A DNA stretch of 64,000 nucleotides. Origin: Tetragenococcus halophilus subsp. halophilus DSM 20339 (GTDB taxonomy: Bacteria; Bacillota; Bacilli; Lactobacillales; Enterococcaceae). The stretch is from NCBI RefSeq assembly GCF_003841405.1, contig NZ_PXYA01000002.1:558001-622000 (forward strand), given 5' to 3'. The translations under genes and the position numbers were made by a program. Shown here in pieces: positions 19,287-30,306 of this stretch (within the stretch, counting starts at the first letter, position 1; the number at the start of each line of letters is the position of its first letter). The notes beneath the pieces are model-generated. The model had not been told where the DNA came from. It saw only the letters and a list, made by a program, of their open reading frames with translations, and ran no database searches.

Positions 19287-20154
19287 AAAATCTTTTTGTT
19301 TTTCCCGTTGAAAATAATGCTACACAACCGTAGCCTGTATGACTAGCAATCGTAGGACCTAAAGAAAAGCGTGTAATTGGTGTTTCTGGGTAGTGTTGTT
19401 TTAATTGTTTACTAACTTTTTCTAAAGCTTTTTCATCACCACTATAAGCAATATAAAAATGGTTAACTATAGATAAATCCAGGTCTTCAATTGTTTCATC
19501 TACCATTCTCTGCAAAGCTTTTTTACGTCCATGCACTTTATCAACACTTTGTAATTGGCCTTTCTCATCTACATTAAGAATGGGTTTAATATTTAACAAA
19601 CCACCAATCGCTGCTTGTGCTTTGGTTACTCTACCGCCATGCACCAAATGTTTCAAATCATCAACAGTAAACCAGGAACGCAGATGCTCTTTGCATATAT
19701 CTAGCCATTGAACGGTCTCTTCTAAAGTCCTACCTTCTTTTTGTAAACGAGCTGCTTCCATTACCAACATCCCCAAGCCTAAACTAGCAGTTTTGGTATC
19801 AAAGCTAGTAACCGTAAAATCAGGATATTCTTCTTTTAATAACTCAATTGCATTTAGACTGCTTTCATAAGAGCCGCTTAAACCTGATGAAAAGCCAACG
19901 TATAAAATAGATATTCCCTTTTTTGCATAGGGTCTAAAAAAATCCATATACCTACCAACATTAATTTGTGCAGTTTTTGGATGTTTATTTTCTTTTAATT
20001 GATCTAAAAACCATGAATTATCAAAAGTTCTTCCAAGATCATCAGTATATTCTTTCCCCTCTAACTCAACAAACATAGGTATGTAAGCAATTTTATCCTT
20101 ATCTAACAAGTCCGCCGATAAATCGCAGCAGGCATCTGTTATAATTTGAAACAT
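19285..20154 (-). CDS. DegV family fatty acid-binding protein
   Basis: A 289-residue DegV-fold protein. Family elements: ITDACCDLSADLL at the N-terminus, KTAQINVGRYMDFF, YVGFSSGLSGSY, and HGGRVTKAQAAIGGLLNIKPIL. DegV/FakB proteins bind a fatty acid and present it to the FakA kinase. No fakA is adjacent, so this is one of probably several paralogues. ATG with AAAGGAG. Confidence 0.9.
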   Translation of the reverse strand: MFQIITDACCDLSADLLDKDKIAYIPMFVELEGKEYTDDLGRTFDNSWFLDQLKENKHPKTAQINVGRYMDFFRPYAKKGISILYVGFSSGLSGSYESSLNAIELLKEEYPDFTVTSFDTKTASLGLGMLVMEAARLQKEGRTLEETVQWLDICKEHLRSWFTVDDLKHLVHGGRVTKAQAAIGGLLNIKPILNVDEKGQLQSVDKVHGRKKALQRMVDETIEDLDLSIVNHFYIAYSGDEKALEKVSKQLKQHYPETPITRFSLGPTIASHTGYGCVALFSTGKTKRF

Positions 20155-20230
20155 ATTCTCGCTCCTTTGGCGTTAACTTTTCTTTATTATACCTTATATT
20201 CTCAAATAAATTAAGCTTTTTACGTTTATA

Positions 20231-20263
20231 AAAAAACATCAGAAATTTTCTCTGATGTTTTTT
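20231..20263. terminator. Terminator downstream of purA
   Basis: Perfect 13-bp arms AAAAAACATCAGA and TCTGATGTTTTTT around a 7-base loop. A- and T-runs make it usable on both strands. It lies between the purA stop and the degV start, both on the minus strand. Confidence 0.9.
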
Positions 20264-20271
20264 AAGTTATT

Positions 20272-21591
<1,320 letters not shown>

Positions 21592-21602
21592 TTAGTAAAC
21601 AA

Positions 21603-23124
21603 CTCAAGTTTCGCACACCAAATTCGGTAGATAACCCTTGATATAGTTGGGTAGCGTATCGATCCAGTGTTGTAGTTGACTTTCAATAAAGTCTTGTAGT
21701 GTACTTTCTGCTTTTTCGCTGACAGCCTGAATGATCTTGACCAACTCAAGCAATGCCACAGACCAATCAAGTTCTTTCATCTGATCTGCGAGTTCATAAA
21801 ATAAGCCGCCCAGTGTCCGCTCGTCATTGGCACAGCGTTGTTGCCAGCTCAAGAGAATATAACGGGTAAATACAATGGTCGTGTGACAGAGCAGGGCTTG
21901 ATAATTCCGTGTCTGTGTTTCTTGCGCTAAATGAAGCAGTGATTTTGATGCTTTAAAGAATGTTTCGATATCCCACCGTAAAGAATAGGTTTTGACGATC
22001 TCTTGAGAAGACAGCGTCAGATCATCCGTCATAATGGCTAACCAGGCACTTTGTTTACTGTGGTTTTTCACAAAAACGATCTTCACAGGATGCTGACCAG
22101 CACAGGGCTGGACGATAATGGACGAAAGAATAGCTTCAGCAGTTACTTCTTCCGTCGATTTTTGGTAGAGTTCGCTTAATTTATAAAAACGCCCTTGGTA
22201 GAGATATTTTGTTTTTCCGTTTTTCATCATCCCTATCGTATGAATGCCTAAATCGTGTAACCGATCGATCATTTTCGGACAAGTAAACCACTTGTCCATG
22301 AGCACATGCGTGGCATAAATGCCCTGATCAAGGGCACGTGCCACCATTTCAACCGCCACTTCAGGCATGGGACGCTGCGCTTCTTTGAATCGACGAGTGC
22401 CCACGGTTCGCTGGTCTTGTACAGAGATGGTGGGCTGGACTTTTTTATTGCCAGAAAGCAAACTAAAATCAATAGGCAGAAACGAATACCCATCGGAAAA
22501 ACCCAACGTGAGCATACGATATCCTTTGTAGCCTTTTTGCAAGGCATGATCCCATAGACGGGCTAAACCAGGGACTTTTTGACTCCGATTTCGATAAAAG
22601 GTAGAATCGTCTAAAATCAAGGTGCGTAGATGAGTTTGAGGATCCGTCAGACGATGGATCTTTTCGATCACCGAAGTACTGAAACGAAGAAGAAAGGTCC
22701 GCCAGTTATTGTGAGGATCGTTCATCAAACGATAGACCGTATCTTTTTTCATCCATTGGTCCGCCTCACGTCCAGAAAGGACTTGATGAAGCGATTTGCC
22801 TTTAAAGACTAAAGAAAAAAGAAAAGTAAAGATGACTGCGACGGAATAGCCTTTTTGCTTGTGGATGTGAGCTTGACGCAAAAAGGAAGGCACCTTTAAT
22901 TCGGAAAAAGTCGCTTTTACTTCATTTGGTAATTGATTTTTGATGGCTTTTAAGTGTATCATAAGGGCAAGAACTCCTTTGTCTTTGATTTGTGGTAAAT
23001 CAATTATAAAACAAAGCGAGTTCTTTTTGTATCTTTTGTTAAAAAAGTCAAGAAGGCGATTGAATTCAATGCAGGCCCAGATCTGGCAATGGATTATCCT
23101 ATTTTTTTATGTGCGAAACTTGAG
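21603..23124 (-). mobile_element. IS4-family insertion sequence upstream of purA
   Basis: A 1,522-bp element with perfect 14-bp terminal inverted repeats (CTCAAGTTTCGCAC at 21603-21616, complement at 23111-23124). It is flanked by direct copies of TAAACAA (21596-21602 and 23125-23131), the likely target duplication. It carries one intact DDE transposase whose stop codon lies in the terminal repeat. About 150 bp at the right end are non-coding. Confidence 0.92.
21604..22962 (-). CDS. IS4-family DDE transposase
   Basis: A 452-residue transposase. First Asp in LILDDSTFYRN, second in VLMDKWF. The IS4 Y-R-E-K signature is YSLRWDIETFFKASK, with correct spacing (Y-2-R-3-E-6-K). It is full length with no frameshift, so the element may still move. 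It is read toward purA; transcription through it may be the present source of purA mRNA. Confidence 0.95.
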   Translation of the reverse strand: MIHLKAIKNQLPNEVKATFSELKVPSFLRQAHIHKQKGYSVAVIFTFLFSLVFKGKSLHQVLSGREADQWMKKDTVYRLMNDPHNNWRTFLLRFSTSVIEKIHRLTDPQTHLRTLILDDSTFYRNRSQKVPGLARLWDHALQKGYKGYRMLTLGFSDGYSFLPIDFSLLSGNKKVQPTISVQDQRTVGTRRFKEAQRPMPEVAVEMVARALDQGIYATHVLMDKWFTCPKMIDRLHDLGIHTIGMMKNGKTKYLYQGRFYKLSELYQKSTEEVTAEAILSSIIVQPCAGQHPVKIVFVKNHSKQSAWLAIMTDDLTLSSQEIVKTYSLRWDIETFFKASKSLLHLAQETQTRNYQALLCHTTIVFTRYILLSWQQRCANDERTLGGLFYELADQMKELDWSVALLELVKIIQAVSEKAESTLQDFIESQLQHWIDTLPNYIKGYLPNLVCET

Positions 23125-23185
23125 TAAACAAAAAATAAACAGCAACGGCCTAGCTTATCGACTGCTATTTTTCATTCCTGAATTA

Positions 23186-23214
23186 TTGTACCAACATCCC
23201 ACTATTATTACAAT
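23186..23214 (-). promoter_or_regulatory. Probable original purA promoter, now displaced by the IS
   Basis: Minus strand: TTGTAA (23209-23214), 17-base spacer, TACAAT (23186-23191). It points toward purA but the IS lies between them, and it sits between the fbp terminator and the IS. Without the element it would be about 100 bp upstream of the purA start. Confidence 0.65.
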
Positions 23215-23305
23215 GAAAAAATCGAATATTTATCTTTTAAAACTTTTTTCATTAGTCAAAAAACGAACATTAATAAAAAAATAATAAAAATATCTTATAA
23301 AAAAC

Positions 23306-23340
23306 GAAAAAAACTATGATTTTAATAAAAATCATAGTTT
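23306..23340 (-). terminator. Terminator overlapping the 3' end of fbp
   Basis: AAACTATGATTTT and AAAATCATAGTTT arms followed on the minus strand by a T-run. The last codons and stop of fbp form part of the hairpin. Confidence 0.85.
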
Positions 23341-25244
23341 TCGTATAATGTTTCAAGGGCCTTTTTTTCCTGAATCAATTTCTTACCAATATTTGTTTGT
23401 GATACCCTTGTACGATTTTCGACTCGTTCTACTAACCTTTTTGTTGATAGAATATCTTTTTGTTGTTCAACAGATTCTTTTACCGAAGAAAATGGTTGAT
23501 GTGCCACTAATTGTAATCCATAACTATTTGATAATAATGTATAACCAGCTAAGCCAGTTTCTTTCTGATAGCTTTTGGCAAAACCGCCATCAATGACTAA
23601 CATTCGACCATTAGCCTTAATCGGATTTTCTCCCTGATTTGCTTTTACTGGCGTATGTCCATTAATAATATGTCCTGTTATCGGCAAACCAAAGTCTTTT
23701 AGTATCTCTTGGCAGACTGCTTCTTGATTTCTTAACCGATAATAGGCATTTTTTTCTTCATGATGGGTTTGTTTGTCTTCAATATAATAACGTTCAAAAG
23801 TTGCCATAACTTTTTTACCAAATAAAGAAGAACACTCTCCTGTCCATAAATACCATAATAAATCAGTCGAAAAATCATTAGAAAGCTCCGGATGTGCATA
23901 ACTATATCGGATTTGTGCTTCAAAAAAATCCAACAAGCTTTTCCCAGAATAGTGTGTCTGCCCAATTCTCAGTGATTTAAAATCTCCATTTTGATGAAGC
24001 GGGATACAACCGTGAAGTAATAAATTCCCATTATAGCATAAATACATATTCCCTTTTTCCATCAAAAAATCCATATGACGTCGTAAAGGTTCAGAGTTTT
24101 GAAATGAAAGTAACAAATTTTTTACTAGCTCTTCTTCTTCCCCTGTCAATTCACAAGGATTATCAGGATCAATTGTAGGTCCGCTGAAATCAACTAATGA
24201 ATAGATTTTACCCTGAAGACTTATTGTTGAGTTAGTATAATTAATAAAATCTAGCATACTTCTTTCATCCATGAGAAATTCAGGTCGACGCTTGATCAAT
24301 TGACCTTCTAATTTAAACTGTAATATAGCCGTTGCTTGCTGAATTTTATTCAGACTATCTTTTTCAGCAGCAGAAAAATCTGTTTCATCTTCTAATTTAG
24401 GTGAAAACTTATCTAATACCTGATAATATTTATGGCTATACTCTACTAAAGGTCGTAAATTAACACCATAACGATCCTCGATAATTGCTAAGTTTCCATA
24501 TCTTGCACAAATACGTAAAACATTAATAAGAGCAAGTGGTGAACCGGCCATACTTGCCAACCAAATAATATCATGATTTCCCCATTGAATATCCACTGAA
24601 TGATAATGAATTAAACGTTCCATGATCATGTCTGGTGCTGGTCCTCGATCATAAATATCTCCTACTACATGTAAATGATCTACAACAAAACGTTGAATGA
24701 CGTAACATAAAGCACTTATTAAGGGGGCTGCTTGCCTTAGCTGAATAATATTATCTATAATTGCTTGAATATAAGCTTGTTTATCACTTTCTTGTTGCTT
24801 TTCTGTCAGTAATTCCTCAATAACGTAGCTAAAACGAGAAGGTAATGCTTTATGGACTTTTGAGCGAGTATATTTACGGCTAGTATAATTAACGACAGTG
24901 ATCAATAATTGAATTTGCTGTGCATACCATTTTTTTACTTCTTCTTGTGTTTTTCTTTCTTTTTCTAACTTAATTTTTTCTTCTGGATAATAAATTAAAG
25001 TAGCCAATTCATCAATATCCACTGTTTTTTTATCTAAGCATTCGGCCAATTTTTCTTTAACACTTCCAGAACCATTGCGTAATACATGATCAAATGCAGC
25101 ATATTCGCCATGTACATCGCTAATAAAATGTTCAGTTCCCTTAGGTAAATGTAAAATTGCTTCTAAATTGATAAGTTCAGTGATTACATTTTCTTTATTT
25201 TCAAAATTTTCCTTTAACAAACTATAATAGTTTACTCCTGACAT
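23322..25244 (-). CDS. fbp: Fructose-1,6-bisphosphatase class III
   Basis: A 640-residue gluconeogenic phosphatase of the Firmicutes-specific class III, a metallophosphoesterase fold. Metal-binding signatures are SDVHGEYAAFDHVLRNG, VVGDIYDRGPAPD, WGNHDIIWLASMAG and INGHTPVKANQGENP. Length is typical. ATG with GGGAG. Monocistronic, with its own terminator. Confidence 0.95.
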   Translation of the reverse strand: MSGVNYYSLLKENFENKENVITELINLEAILHLPKGTEHFISDVHGEYAAFDHVLRNGSGSVKEKLAECLDKKTVDIDELATLIYYPEEKIKLEKERKTQEEVKKWYAQQIQLLITVVNYTSRKYTRSKVHKALPSRFSYVIEELLTEKQQESDKQAYIQAIIDNIIQLRQAAPLISALCYVIQRFVVDHLHVVGDIYDRGPAPDMIMERLIHYHSVDIQWGNHDIIWLASMAGSPLALINVLRICARYGNLAIIEDRYGVNLRPLVEYSHKYYQVLDKFSPKLEDETDFSAAEKDSLNKIQQATAILQFKLEGQLIKRRPEFLMDERSMLDFINYTNSTISLQGKIYSLVDFSGPTIDPDNPCELTGEEEELVKNLLLSFQNSEPLRRHMDFLMEKGNMYLCYNGNLLLHGCIPLHQNGDFKSLRIGQTHYSGKSLLDFFEAQIRYSYAHPELSNDFSTDLLWYLWTGECSSLFGKKVMATFERYYIEDKQTHHEEKNAYYRLRNQEAVCQEILKDFGLPITGHIINGHTPVKANQGENPIKANGRMLVIDGGFAKSYQKETGLAGYTLLSNSYGLQLVAHQPFSSVKESVEQQKDILSTKRLVERVENRTRVSQTNIGKKLIQEKKALETLYENYDFY

Positions 25245-25305
25245 CTATATACGCTCCCTCAAAAAGTAAAATTGGTATTGTTGTATATAAATACAATACA
25301 AGTTA

Positions 25306-25350
25306 ATAAAAATAGTTGCAAGCCTTTTTATTAAAAAAACTTACAACTAT
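25306..25350 (-). terminator. Terminator of the dnaB transcription unit
   Basis: Minus strand: ATAGTTGTAAG and CTTGCAACTAT arms (one G-T pair), then TTTTTATT. It follows the dnaB stop by about 36 bases. Confidence 0.8.
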
Positions 25351-25386
25351 AATTCTTTACGTATATAAATTGGTATAGCCAATTAA

Positions 25387-26754
25387 TCACTCAAATGCTG
25401 TTCGCGGTGAAAGAGAAGAAAATTTGTTATATTCTTTTATAAATAGTAACTCGACAGTCCCTCGCGCGCCATTCCGATTCTTTTCAATAATAACTTCAAT
25501 TACATTGTCATTACCTGCTTCTTCTTCTTCCTCTTCATCATTTTCACGTTGATAATAATCATCACGATATAAGAAGGCTACAATATCAGCATCTTGTTCG
25601 ATCGAACCTGACTCACGAATGTCACTTAAAACCGGTCTTTTATCTTGTCTTTGTTCCACACCACGAGATAATTGTGAAAGAGCTACAACTGGAACGTTTA
25701 ATTCTTTTGCCAATTTTTTCAATTGACGAGAAATTTCCGATACTTCTTGTTGACGGCTTTCTCTACCTGAACCCTCAATTAATTGCAGATAATCGATTAA
25801 AATCAAGCCCAGGTTTCCTTTTTCTTGGGCTAATTTTCGACAACGTGCACGGATCTCAGAAACCTTAATTCCCGGTGTATCATCGATATAAATACTTGCT
25901 TTAGATAAACTACCCATTGCTACGATCAAATTACGCCATTCTTCATCTGTCAATTGCCCAGTACGTAAATGACTCGCATCAATGGAGCCTTCTGCACAAA
26001 GCATCCGACTAACTAACGATTCAGCGCCCATTTCCAAACTAAAAATAGCTACCGTATTATCGGTTTTTGTACCCACGTTTTGAGCAATATTTAAAGCAAA
26101 AGCAGTTTTTCCTACTGCAGGACGAGCTGCAATAATCAATAGTTCATCTTTTTGTAAACCAGCCGTCATTTTATCCAATGCTTGATAACCCGTAGGCAAA
26201 CCAGTAATTTCTTCATTATTTTGAGCCAATTCGTCTATATTTTCGATCGTTTGGTTTAAAACATCTGCGATTGATTGGAAACCATTACTGTTTCTTTTCT
26301 CAGAAACTTCCATGATGCTTTTTTCTGCATCTTCTACAATTTCCTGTACATTTTCATTTTGTTCAAAACCGCTACTTACGATTTTATTGGCTGTTTGAAT
26401 CAACTGCCGTAAAATTGCTTTATCATCAACGATCTTAGCATAATAAGAGACACTTGATGAAGTAGGTGAAACTTGACTTAATTCGGTTAAATAACTGATA
26501 CCACCGACATCTTCTAAATCATTTGTTTTTTCAATTTCAGCTTTTAAAGTAATTAAATCAATCGCTTCATTACGTTCATTAAGCTGATACATACATTGAA
26601 AAATAATTTGGTGGCTCCTACGATAAAAACTGCTGGGTTCTAGCAATTCCATTGCTTCAATAATCGCATCCGAATCAAGAAAAATGGCACCCAATACAGC
26701 TTGTTCCGCTTCTATATCTTGTGGTGGGATACGATCTTGCCAAACTTCATTCAT
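25387..26754 (-). CDS. dnaB: Replicative DNA helicase
   Basis: A 455-residue hexameric helicase that unwinds the fork (called dnaC in B. subtilis). N-terminal DnaB domain (PPQDIEAEQAVLGAIFLD), then a RecA-like domain with Walker A ARPAVGKTAF, LILIDYLQLI, and the C-terminal RESGSIEQDADIVAFLYRDDYY. GGAG lies eight bases before ATG. It follows rplI and gdpP in the conserved gdpP-rplI-dnaB order. Confidence 0.97.
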   Translation of the reverse strand: MNEVWQDRIPPQDIEAEQAVLGAIFLDSDAIIEAMELLEPSSFYRRSHQIIFQCMYQLNERNEAIDLITLKAEIEKTNDLEDVGGISYLTELSQVSPTSSSVSYYAKIVDDKAILRQLIQTANKIVSSGFEQNENVQEIVEDAEKSIMEVSEKRNSNGFQSIADVLNQTIENIDELAQNNEEITGLPTGYQALDKMTAGLQKDELLIIAARPAVGKTAFALNIAQNVGTKTDNTVAIFSLEMGAESLVSRMLCAEGSIDASHLRTGQLTDEEWRNLIVAMGSLSKASIYIDDTPGIKVSEIRARCRKLAQEKGNLGLILIDYLQLIEGSGRESRQQEVSEISRQLKKLAKELNVPVVALSQLSRGVEQRQDKRPVLSDIRESGSIEQDADIVAFLYRDDYYQRENDEEEEEEAGNDNVIEVIIEKNRNGARGTVELLFIKEYNKFSSLSPRTAFE

Positions 26755-26846
26755 ATTTTTTTCTCCTAAATACCTTCGTTTACAAACATACGAATATTCT
26801 TTTGAAAACGCAAGGCAGATCTGCTCATTACCAGACCTGCCTCTTC

Positions 26847-27299
26847 TTATTCTTCTACTACATGTACTCTAATAGTGCCTGTTACTTCAGGGTGCAACTT
26901 AACTGCTACGTTTGTATAACCCATTGAGCGAATAGGGTCTTTTAATTCAATTTTTCTTTTATCCACTTTAATATTATATTGACTCTTTAAAGCTTGTGCA
27001 ATTTGTTTAGATGGGACTGAACCAAAAAGACGACCATCTTCACCGGCTTTAGCTGTAATCTCTACTACCGTTTTCTCATCTTCTAAATCATCTTTTATTT
27101 TTTGAGCTTCTTGTAGTTGTTCAGCTTCTTCTTTTTCTTGAGCTTGCTCTTTACCGCGCATTGCAGCTACATTCTTTTGATTTGCTTCTTTTGCTAAGTT
27201 ATTTTTTATTAAATAATTTTGCGCATAACCATTGGGAACATTTTTTACTTCCCCTTTTTTTCCTTTTCCCTTTACATCTTGTAAGAAAATAACTTTCAT
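26847..27299 (-). CDS. rplI: 50S ribosomal protein L9
   Basis: A 150-residue L9 with the conserved start [20 protein letters not shown], a long central helix rich in Glu, Gln and Lys, and the C-terminal domain ([16 protein letters not shown]). The start at 27299 is placed by the family N-terminus and by a GGAG ten bases upstream that overlaps the gdpP stop. Confidence 0.97.
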   Translation of the reverse strand: MKVIFLQDVKGKGKKGEVKNVPNGYAQNYLIKNNLAKEANQKNVAAMRGKEQAQEKEEAEQLQEAQKIKDDLEDEKTVVEITAKAGEDGRLFGSVPSKQIAQALKSQYNIKVDKRKIELKDPIRSMGYTNVAVKLHPEVTGTIRVHVVEE

Positions 27300-27306
27300 C
27301 GTTTTC

Positions 27307-28761
27307 TCACTCCTTGTCATCTAATTTTTTTAACTCATTAATTAAACTTTTTTGTACTTCTTTCATTGACTGATCTTTAATTTGAGTTGCGGCATTACTG
27401 AAATGACCACCACCACCCAATTTTTCCATAATCCGTTGAACATTTACACCACCAGAACTTCTTGCGTTGATAGAAATTTCATGTTCAAACTGTTTTGTTA
27501 TAACAAAGGCTGCCTCGATATCATTCATAGACAATAAAGTGTCTGCTGCCTTAGAAGCTGTGACATTATCATAAATTTCATTTTCAGAAGCTGCTGCCAC
27601 AACAATATTTTTGGTTATATATTCACTACGTGCTACCAGTTCACTCATTTGTAGATATGAATTTAAATCTGAACTCAACAAATAGCGTACCAATGTCAAA
27701 TCAGCACCATGACTTTTTAAATAACTTGCCATTTGAAAAGTTTGTGCTGTTGTTCGAGTAAAAAAGCTCTTCGTATCGACATAAATCCCTGATAATAATA
27801 AACCAGCAATAAATTTAGGTACTTTTTTTCGTTTATTTGATTGAAATTGGATCAATTCTGCTACTAACTCACTCGCTGAAGACGAAGCAGGCTCAACATA
27901 AGTAAGTAAAGGATGATCTGGAAACTCCTCACCACGTCGATGATGGTCAATAATCATAATTTTATCAAAGGCTTCAAACGCCTCTTTTGAAATAGAAAGC
28001 GACGGTCGATTATAATCCACCATAACCAACACACTATCATCATCAATATACTCTAGTGCCTTTTTTCCAGAAAAGATCAACTTAGCTATTTCAGGGTGTT
28101 TATTTATTTCTGTTAAACAACGCTCAGTATCTTCTGTTACTTCATCTTGTTCAATGATCACATAGCATTCTTTTTGATTAAACTGAGCTAAAGCAGCTAC
28201 ACCAAAAGCACTACCAATAGCGTCCATATCTGGATAACGATGTCCCATAATAAAAATCTTTTTATTTTCAGAAAAAATTTTCTTTAAAGAAGTGCTCATT
28301 GCTCGTGAACGTGTCCGCGTTCGGCGAATGGTACCTTCTGTTTGTCCACCAAAAAATTGCGGCTTTGCTTGCGAGTCAGCATCCTTTAATACAACTTGAT
28401 CGCCGCCTCGTGCTAAGGCCATATCTAAATTGTTTTGGGCAACTTCGCCTATTTTTTCCATCGAGCTATGACCGTATGCTACTCCCATACTCATCGTTAG
28501 TACAAATTCGCTATTTGTATTTGATTCTTTTAGTCGTTGTAAAATATCAAATTTTTTTTCTTTAATCTGTTCAAATTCATTCATACTAGCGACAAAAAAA
28601 TAGCGATCCGTATTTACTCGTTTGTAAAAAATATGATATTCATTCGCCCAGTCAGAAATCATTGTTGTCACTAATGTATTCAATAAAGAAATATTTTTAT
28701 CATCCATTTTATCAATGATATCGTCATAATTATCCAAAGAAATAATGCCGATCACAGTCAT
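27307..28761 (-). CDS. gdpP: Cyclic-di-AMP phosphodiesterase GdpP lacking its membrane and PAS region
   Basis: GdpP normally has about 655 residues: two membrane helices, PAS, a degenerate GGDEF domain, then DHH/DHHA1. This gene has 484 codons and begins in the linker before the GGDEF-like part ([13 protein letters not shown]). DHH elements are intact ([25 protein letters not shown], and [11 protein letters not shown] in DHHA1), so hydrolysis of c-di-AMP is possible. The ATG has AAGGAG eight bases upstream, so the short form should be translated. A stop codon lies five triplets upstream in frame. Between here and rpsR there is only 193 bp with no trace of the missing part. The predicted product is cytoplasmic. 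It precedes rplI and dnaB in the usual order. Confidence 0.9.
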   Translation of the reverse strand: MTVIGIISLDNYDDIIDKMDDKNISLLNTLVTTMISDWANEYHIFYKRVNTDRYFFVASMNEFEQIKEKKFDILQRLKESNTNSEFVLTMSMGVAYGHSSMEKIGEVAQNNLDMALARGGDQVVLKDADSQAKPQFFGGQTEGTIRRTRTRSRAMSTSLKKIFSENKKIFIMGHRYPDMDAIGSAFGVAALAQFNQKECYVIIEQDEVTEDTERCLTEINKHPEIAKLIFSGKKALEYIDDDSVLVMVDYNRPSLSISKEAFEAFDKIMIIDHHRRGEEFPDHPLLTYVEPASSSASELVAELIQFQSNKRKKVPKFIAGLLLSGIYVDTKSFFTRTTAQTFQMASYLKSHGADLTLVRYLLSSDLNSYLQMSELVARSEYITKNIVVAAASENEIYDNVTASKAADTLLSMNDIEAAFVITKQFEHEISINARSSGGVNVQRIMEKLGGGGHFSNAATQIKDQSMKEVQKSLINELKKLDDKE

Positions 28762-28912
28762 AGACAGGGCTCCTTATAATTTCAAAATCCAATTAACAAA
28801 ACTAAATAATCGCTTAACTTTTATAAAAAAATATTTTTATCTGGACGTTTCTACTCTTTTCCATTTTATCATAAACTATTTTATTATGCGATTTACAGAA
28901 ATAAGATAGATG

Positions 28913-28945
28913 ATAAAAAAACCGAATGACAAAAATGTCATTCGG
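28913..28945 (-). terminator. Terminator of the rpsF-ssb-rpsR operon
   Basis: Perfect 10-bp arms CCGAATGACA and TGTCATTCGG followed on the minus strand by eight T, ten bases after the rpsR stop. Confidence 0.93.
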
Positions 28946-28954
28946 ATCAACTTT

Positions 28955-29194
28955 TTACATTTCATCATTTACGAAAGGTAGCAAGCCCATAATACGTGCA
29001 CGCTTGATAGCAATTGTCAACTTACGTTGATTTTTTGCACCAGTACCTGTGACACGACGAGGTAAAATCTTACCACGTTCGGAAATAAATCTTTTTAATA
29101 ATTCAATATCTTTATAATCTACATGTTCAATGTGATTTGCTGCAAGATAGTCTACTTTACGACGTCTACGTCCGCCTCTTCTTTGTTGAGCCAT
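28955..29194 (-). CDS. rpsR: 30S ribosomal protein S18
   Basis: A 79-residue basic protein with the S18 core ([36 protein letters not shown]). It binds S6 in the small-subunit platform. Third gene of rpsF-ssb-rpsR. Confidence 0.97.
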   Translation of the reverse strand: MAQQRRGGRRRRKVDYLAANHIEHVDYKDIELLKRFISERGKILPRRVTGTGAKNQRKLTIAIKRARIMGLLPFVNDEM

Positions 29195-29217
29195 TCTATT
29201 TCCCTCCTATCAATTTA

Positions 29218-29721
29218 TTAGAATGGTAAATCATCATCTGAAATATCAATTGATGATCCGCCAAAAGGATCGTTGTTATCACGATCAAAATTAGGTGTTT
29301 CAGGAGTTTGAGATGTTTGTGTTTGATTATAACTGTTCCCAAAGTTCGATTGATTGCCACCAACAGAGTCATTATCAGCAGAACGACGTTGCTCACTGAC
29401 AGAACGAGGTTCCAATAATTGGAAATTTTCTGCCACAACTTCAGTTACAAAAACACGTTGTCCTTGTTGATTTTCGTAATTTCTTGTCTGAATTCTTCCA
29501 GTGGCGCCAATTAACGCGCCTTTACGTCCTAAATTTGCGAGATTTTCCGCAGCCTTTCTCCAAATGACACAGTTAATAAAATCCGCTTCCCTTTCACCAT
29601 TTTGATTCGTAAATGTACGATTCACGGCTAAAGTAAAAGTAGCAACTGCTACGCCATTAGAGGTGTAACGTAAATCAGGGTCTTTTGTCAATCTTCCTAC
29701 TAGTACAACGTTGTTAATCAA
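29218..29721 (-). CDS. ssb: Single-stranded DNA-binding protein
   Basis: A 167-residue SSB: an OB fold ([19 protein letters not shown], about 1-110), a Gln/Asn/Ser-rich linker, and the acidic partner-binding tail ending [12 protein letters not shown] at 29719-29721 is the preferred start, since GAGGAG lies nine bases upstream and it gives the family N-terminus; an ATG three codons earlier touches the ribosome binding site. Confidence 0.95.
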   Translation of the reverse strand: MINNVVLVGRLTKDPDLRYTSNGVAVATFTLAVNRTFTNQNGEREADFINCVIWRKAAENLANLGRKGALIGATGRIQTRNYENQQGQRVFVTEVVAENFQLLEPRSVSEQRRSADNDSVGGNQSNFGNSYNQTQTSQTPETPNFDRDNNDPFGGSSIDISDDDLPF

Positions 29722-29744
29722 AATTACCATCTCCTCATCGTTAT

Positions 29745-29760
29745 TGTTTCATGTGAAACA
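29745..29760. promoter_or_regulatory. parS: parS-like ParB-binding site
   Basis: TGTTTCATGTGAAACA differs from the 16-bp parS consensus only at one central position (C to T). It lies in the short gap between rpsF and ssb, about 9.5 kb from oriC. Confidence 0.85.
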
Positions 29761-29762
29761 CG

Positions 29763-30062
29763 TTATTCTTCTTCTTTCACAATCATATGACGAATGATAT
29801 CGTTGCTGATTCTTGCACGACGGTTAAATTCATTAACCGCATCTGCAGTTGATGGAGAAGAAACGTTAACGATGTGATAGATGCCCTCGCGGTATCCGTT
29901 CATTTCATACGCAAAACGACGTTTTTCCCAGTCTTTAGATTCAATCACTTCAGCACCATTATCAGTAATAATAGTATCGAAACGGTCTACTAAAGCTGTT
30001 TTTGCTTCTTCATCAATGTCAGGACGAATAATGTACAAAATTTCATACTTCGTATTTTCCAT
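29763..30062 (-). CDS. rpsF: 30S ribosomal protein S6
   Basis: A 99-residue S6 with the conserved N-terminus ([16 protein letters not shown]) and the [18 protein letters not shown] core. First gene of the operon, with GGGAGGTG before the ATG. The untranslated leader has a stable hairpin that may be the S6:S18 autoregulatory site. Confidence 0.97.
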   Translation of the reverse strand: MENTKYEILYIIRPDIDEEAKTALVDRFDTIITDNGAEVIESKDWEKRRFAYEMNGYREGIYHIVNVSSPSTADAVNEFNRRARISNDIIRHMIVKEEE

Positions 30063-30140
30063 TGATCTTTCACCTCCCTATGGTCTTTGGCTCCTTTTTT
30101 CTAGGAGCAGAGAGAGTTGTCCGTTAAGACTACTCACGAA
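30063..30140 (-). promoter_or_regulatory. rpsF leader with hairpin, possible S6:S18 control element
   Basis: The roughly 75-base leader contains a hairpin with arms GCTCCT and AGGAGC directly before the ribosome binding site. Firmicutes rpsF leaders often hold an S6:S18-binding motif; I cannot align this one to the consensus with certainty. Confidence 0.4.
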
Positions 30141-30145
30141 GTAAA

Positions 30146-30174
30146 ATTATACACGTATTTGTCTAGTTACGCAA
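30146..30174 (-). promoter_or_regulatory. Promoter of rpsF-ssb-rpsR
   Basis: Minus strand: TTGCGT (30169-30174), 17-base spacer, TATAAT (30146-30151). A TG dinucleotide directly precedes the -10. Confidence 0.8.
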
Positions 30175-30224
30175 GATATTTCGTCTTGATTATTTAGAAT
30201 TTGTTGTACACAGTTAAGTACGCA

Positions 30225-30271
30225 AAAAATCAACAAAAGCTTTTTTTATTTTTGTACTTTTGTTGATTTTT
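30225..30271 (-). terminator. Terminator after gyrA
   Basis: Perfect 15-bp arms AAAAATCAACAAAAG and CTTTTGTTGATTTTT with a 17-base AT-rich loop, between the gyrA stop and the rpsF promoter. Confidence 0.8.
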
Positions 30272-30306
30272 GCTACTAAACTGTCTTTATTTATTTTTAA
30301 TCTTAC

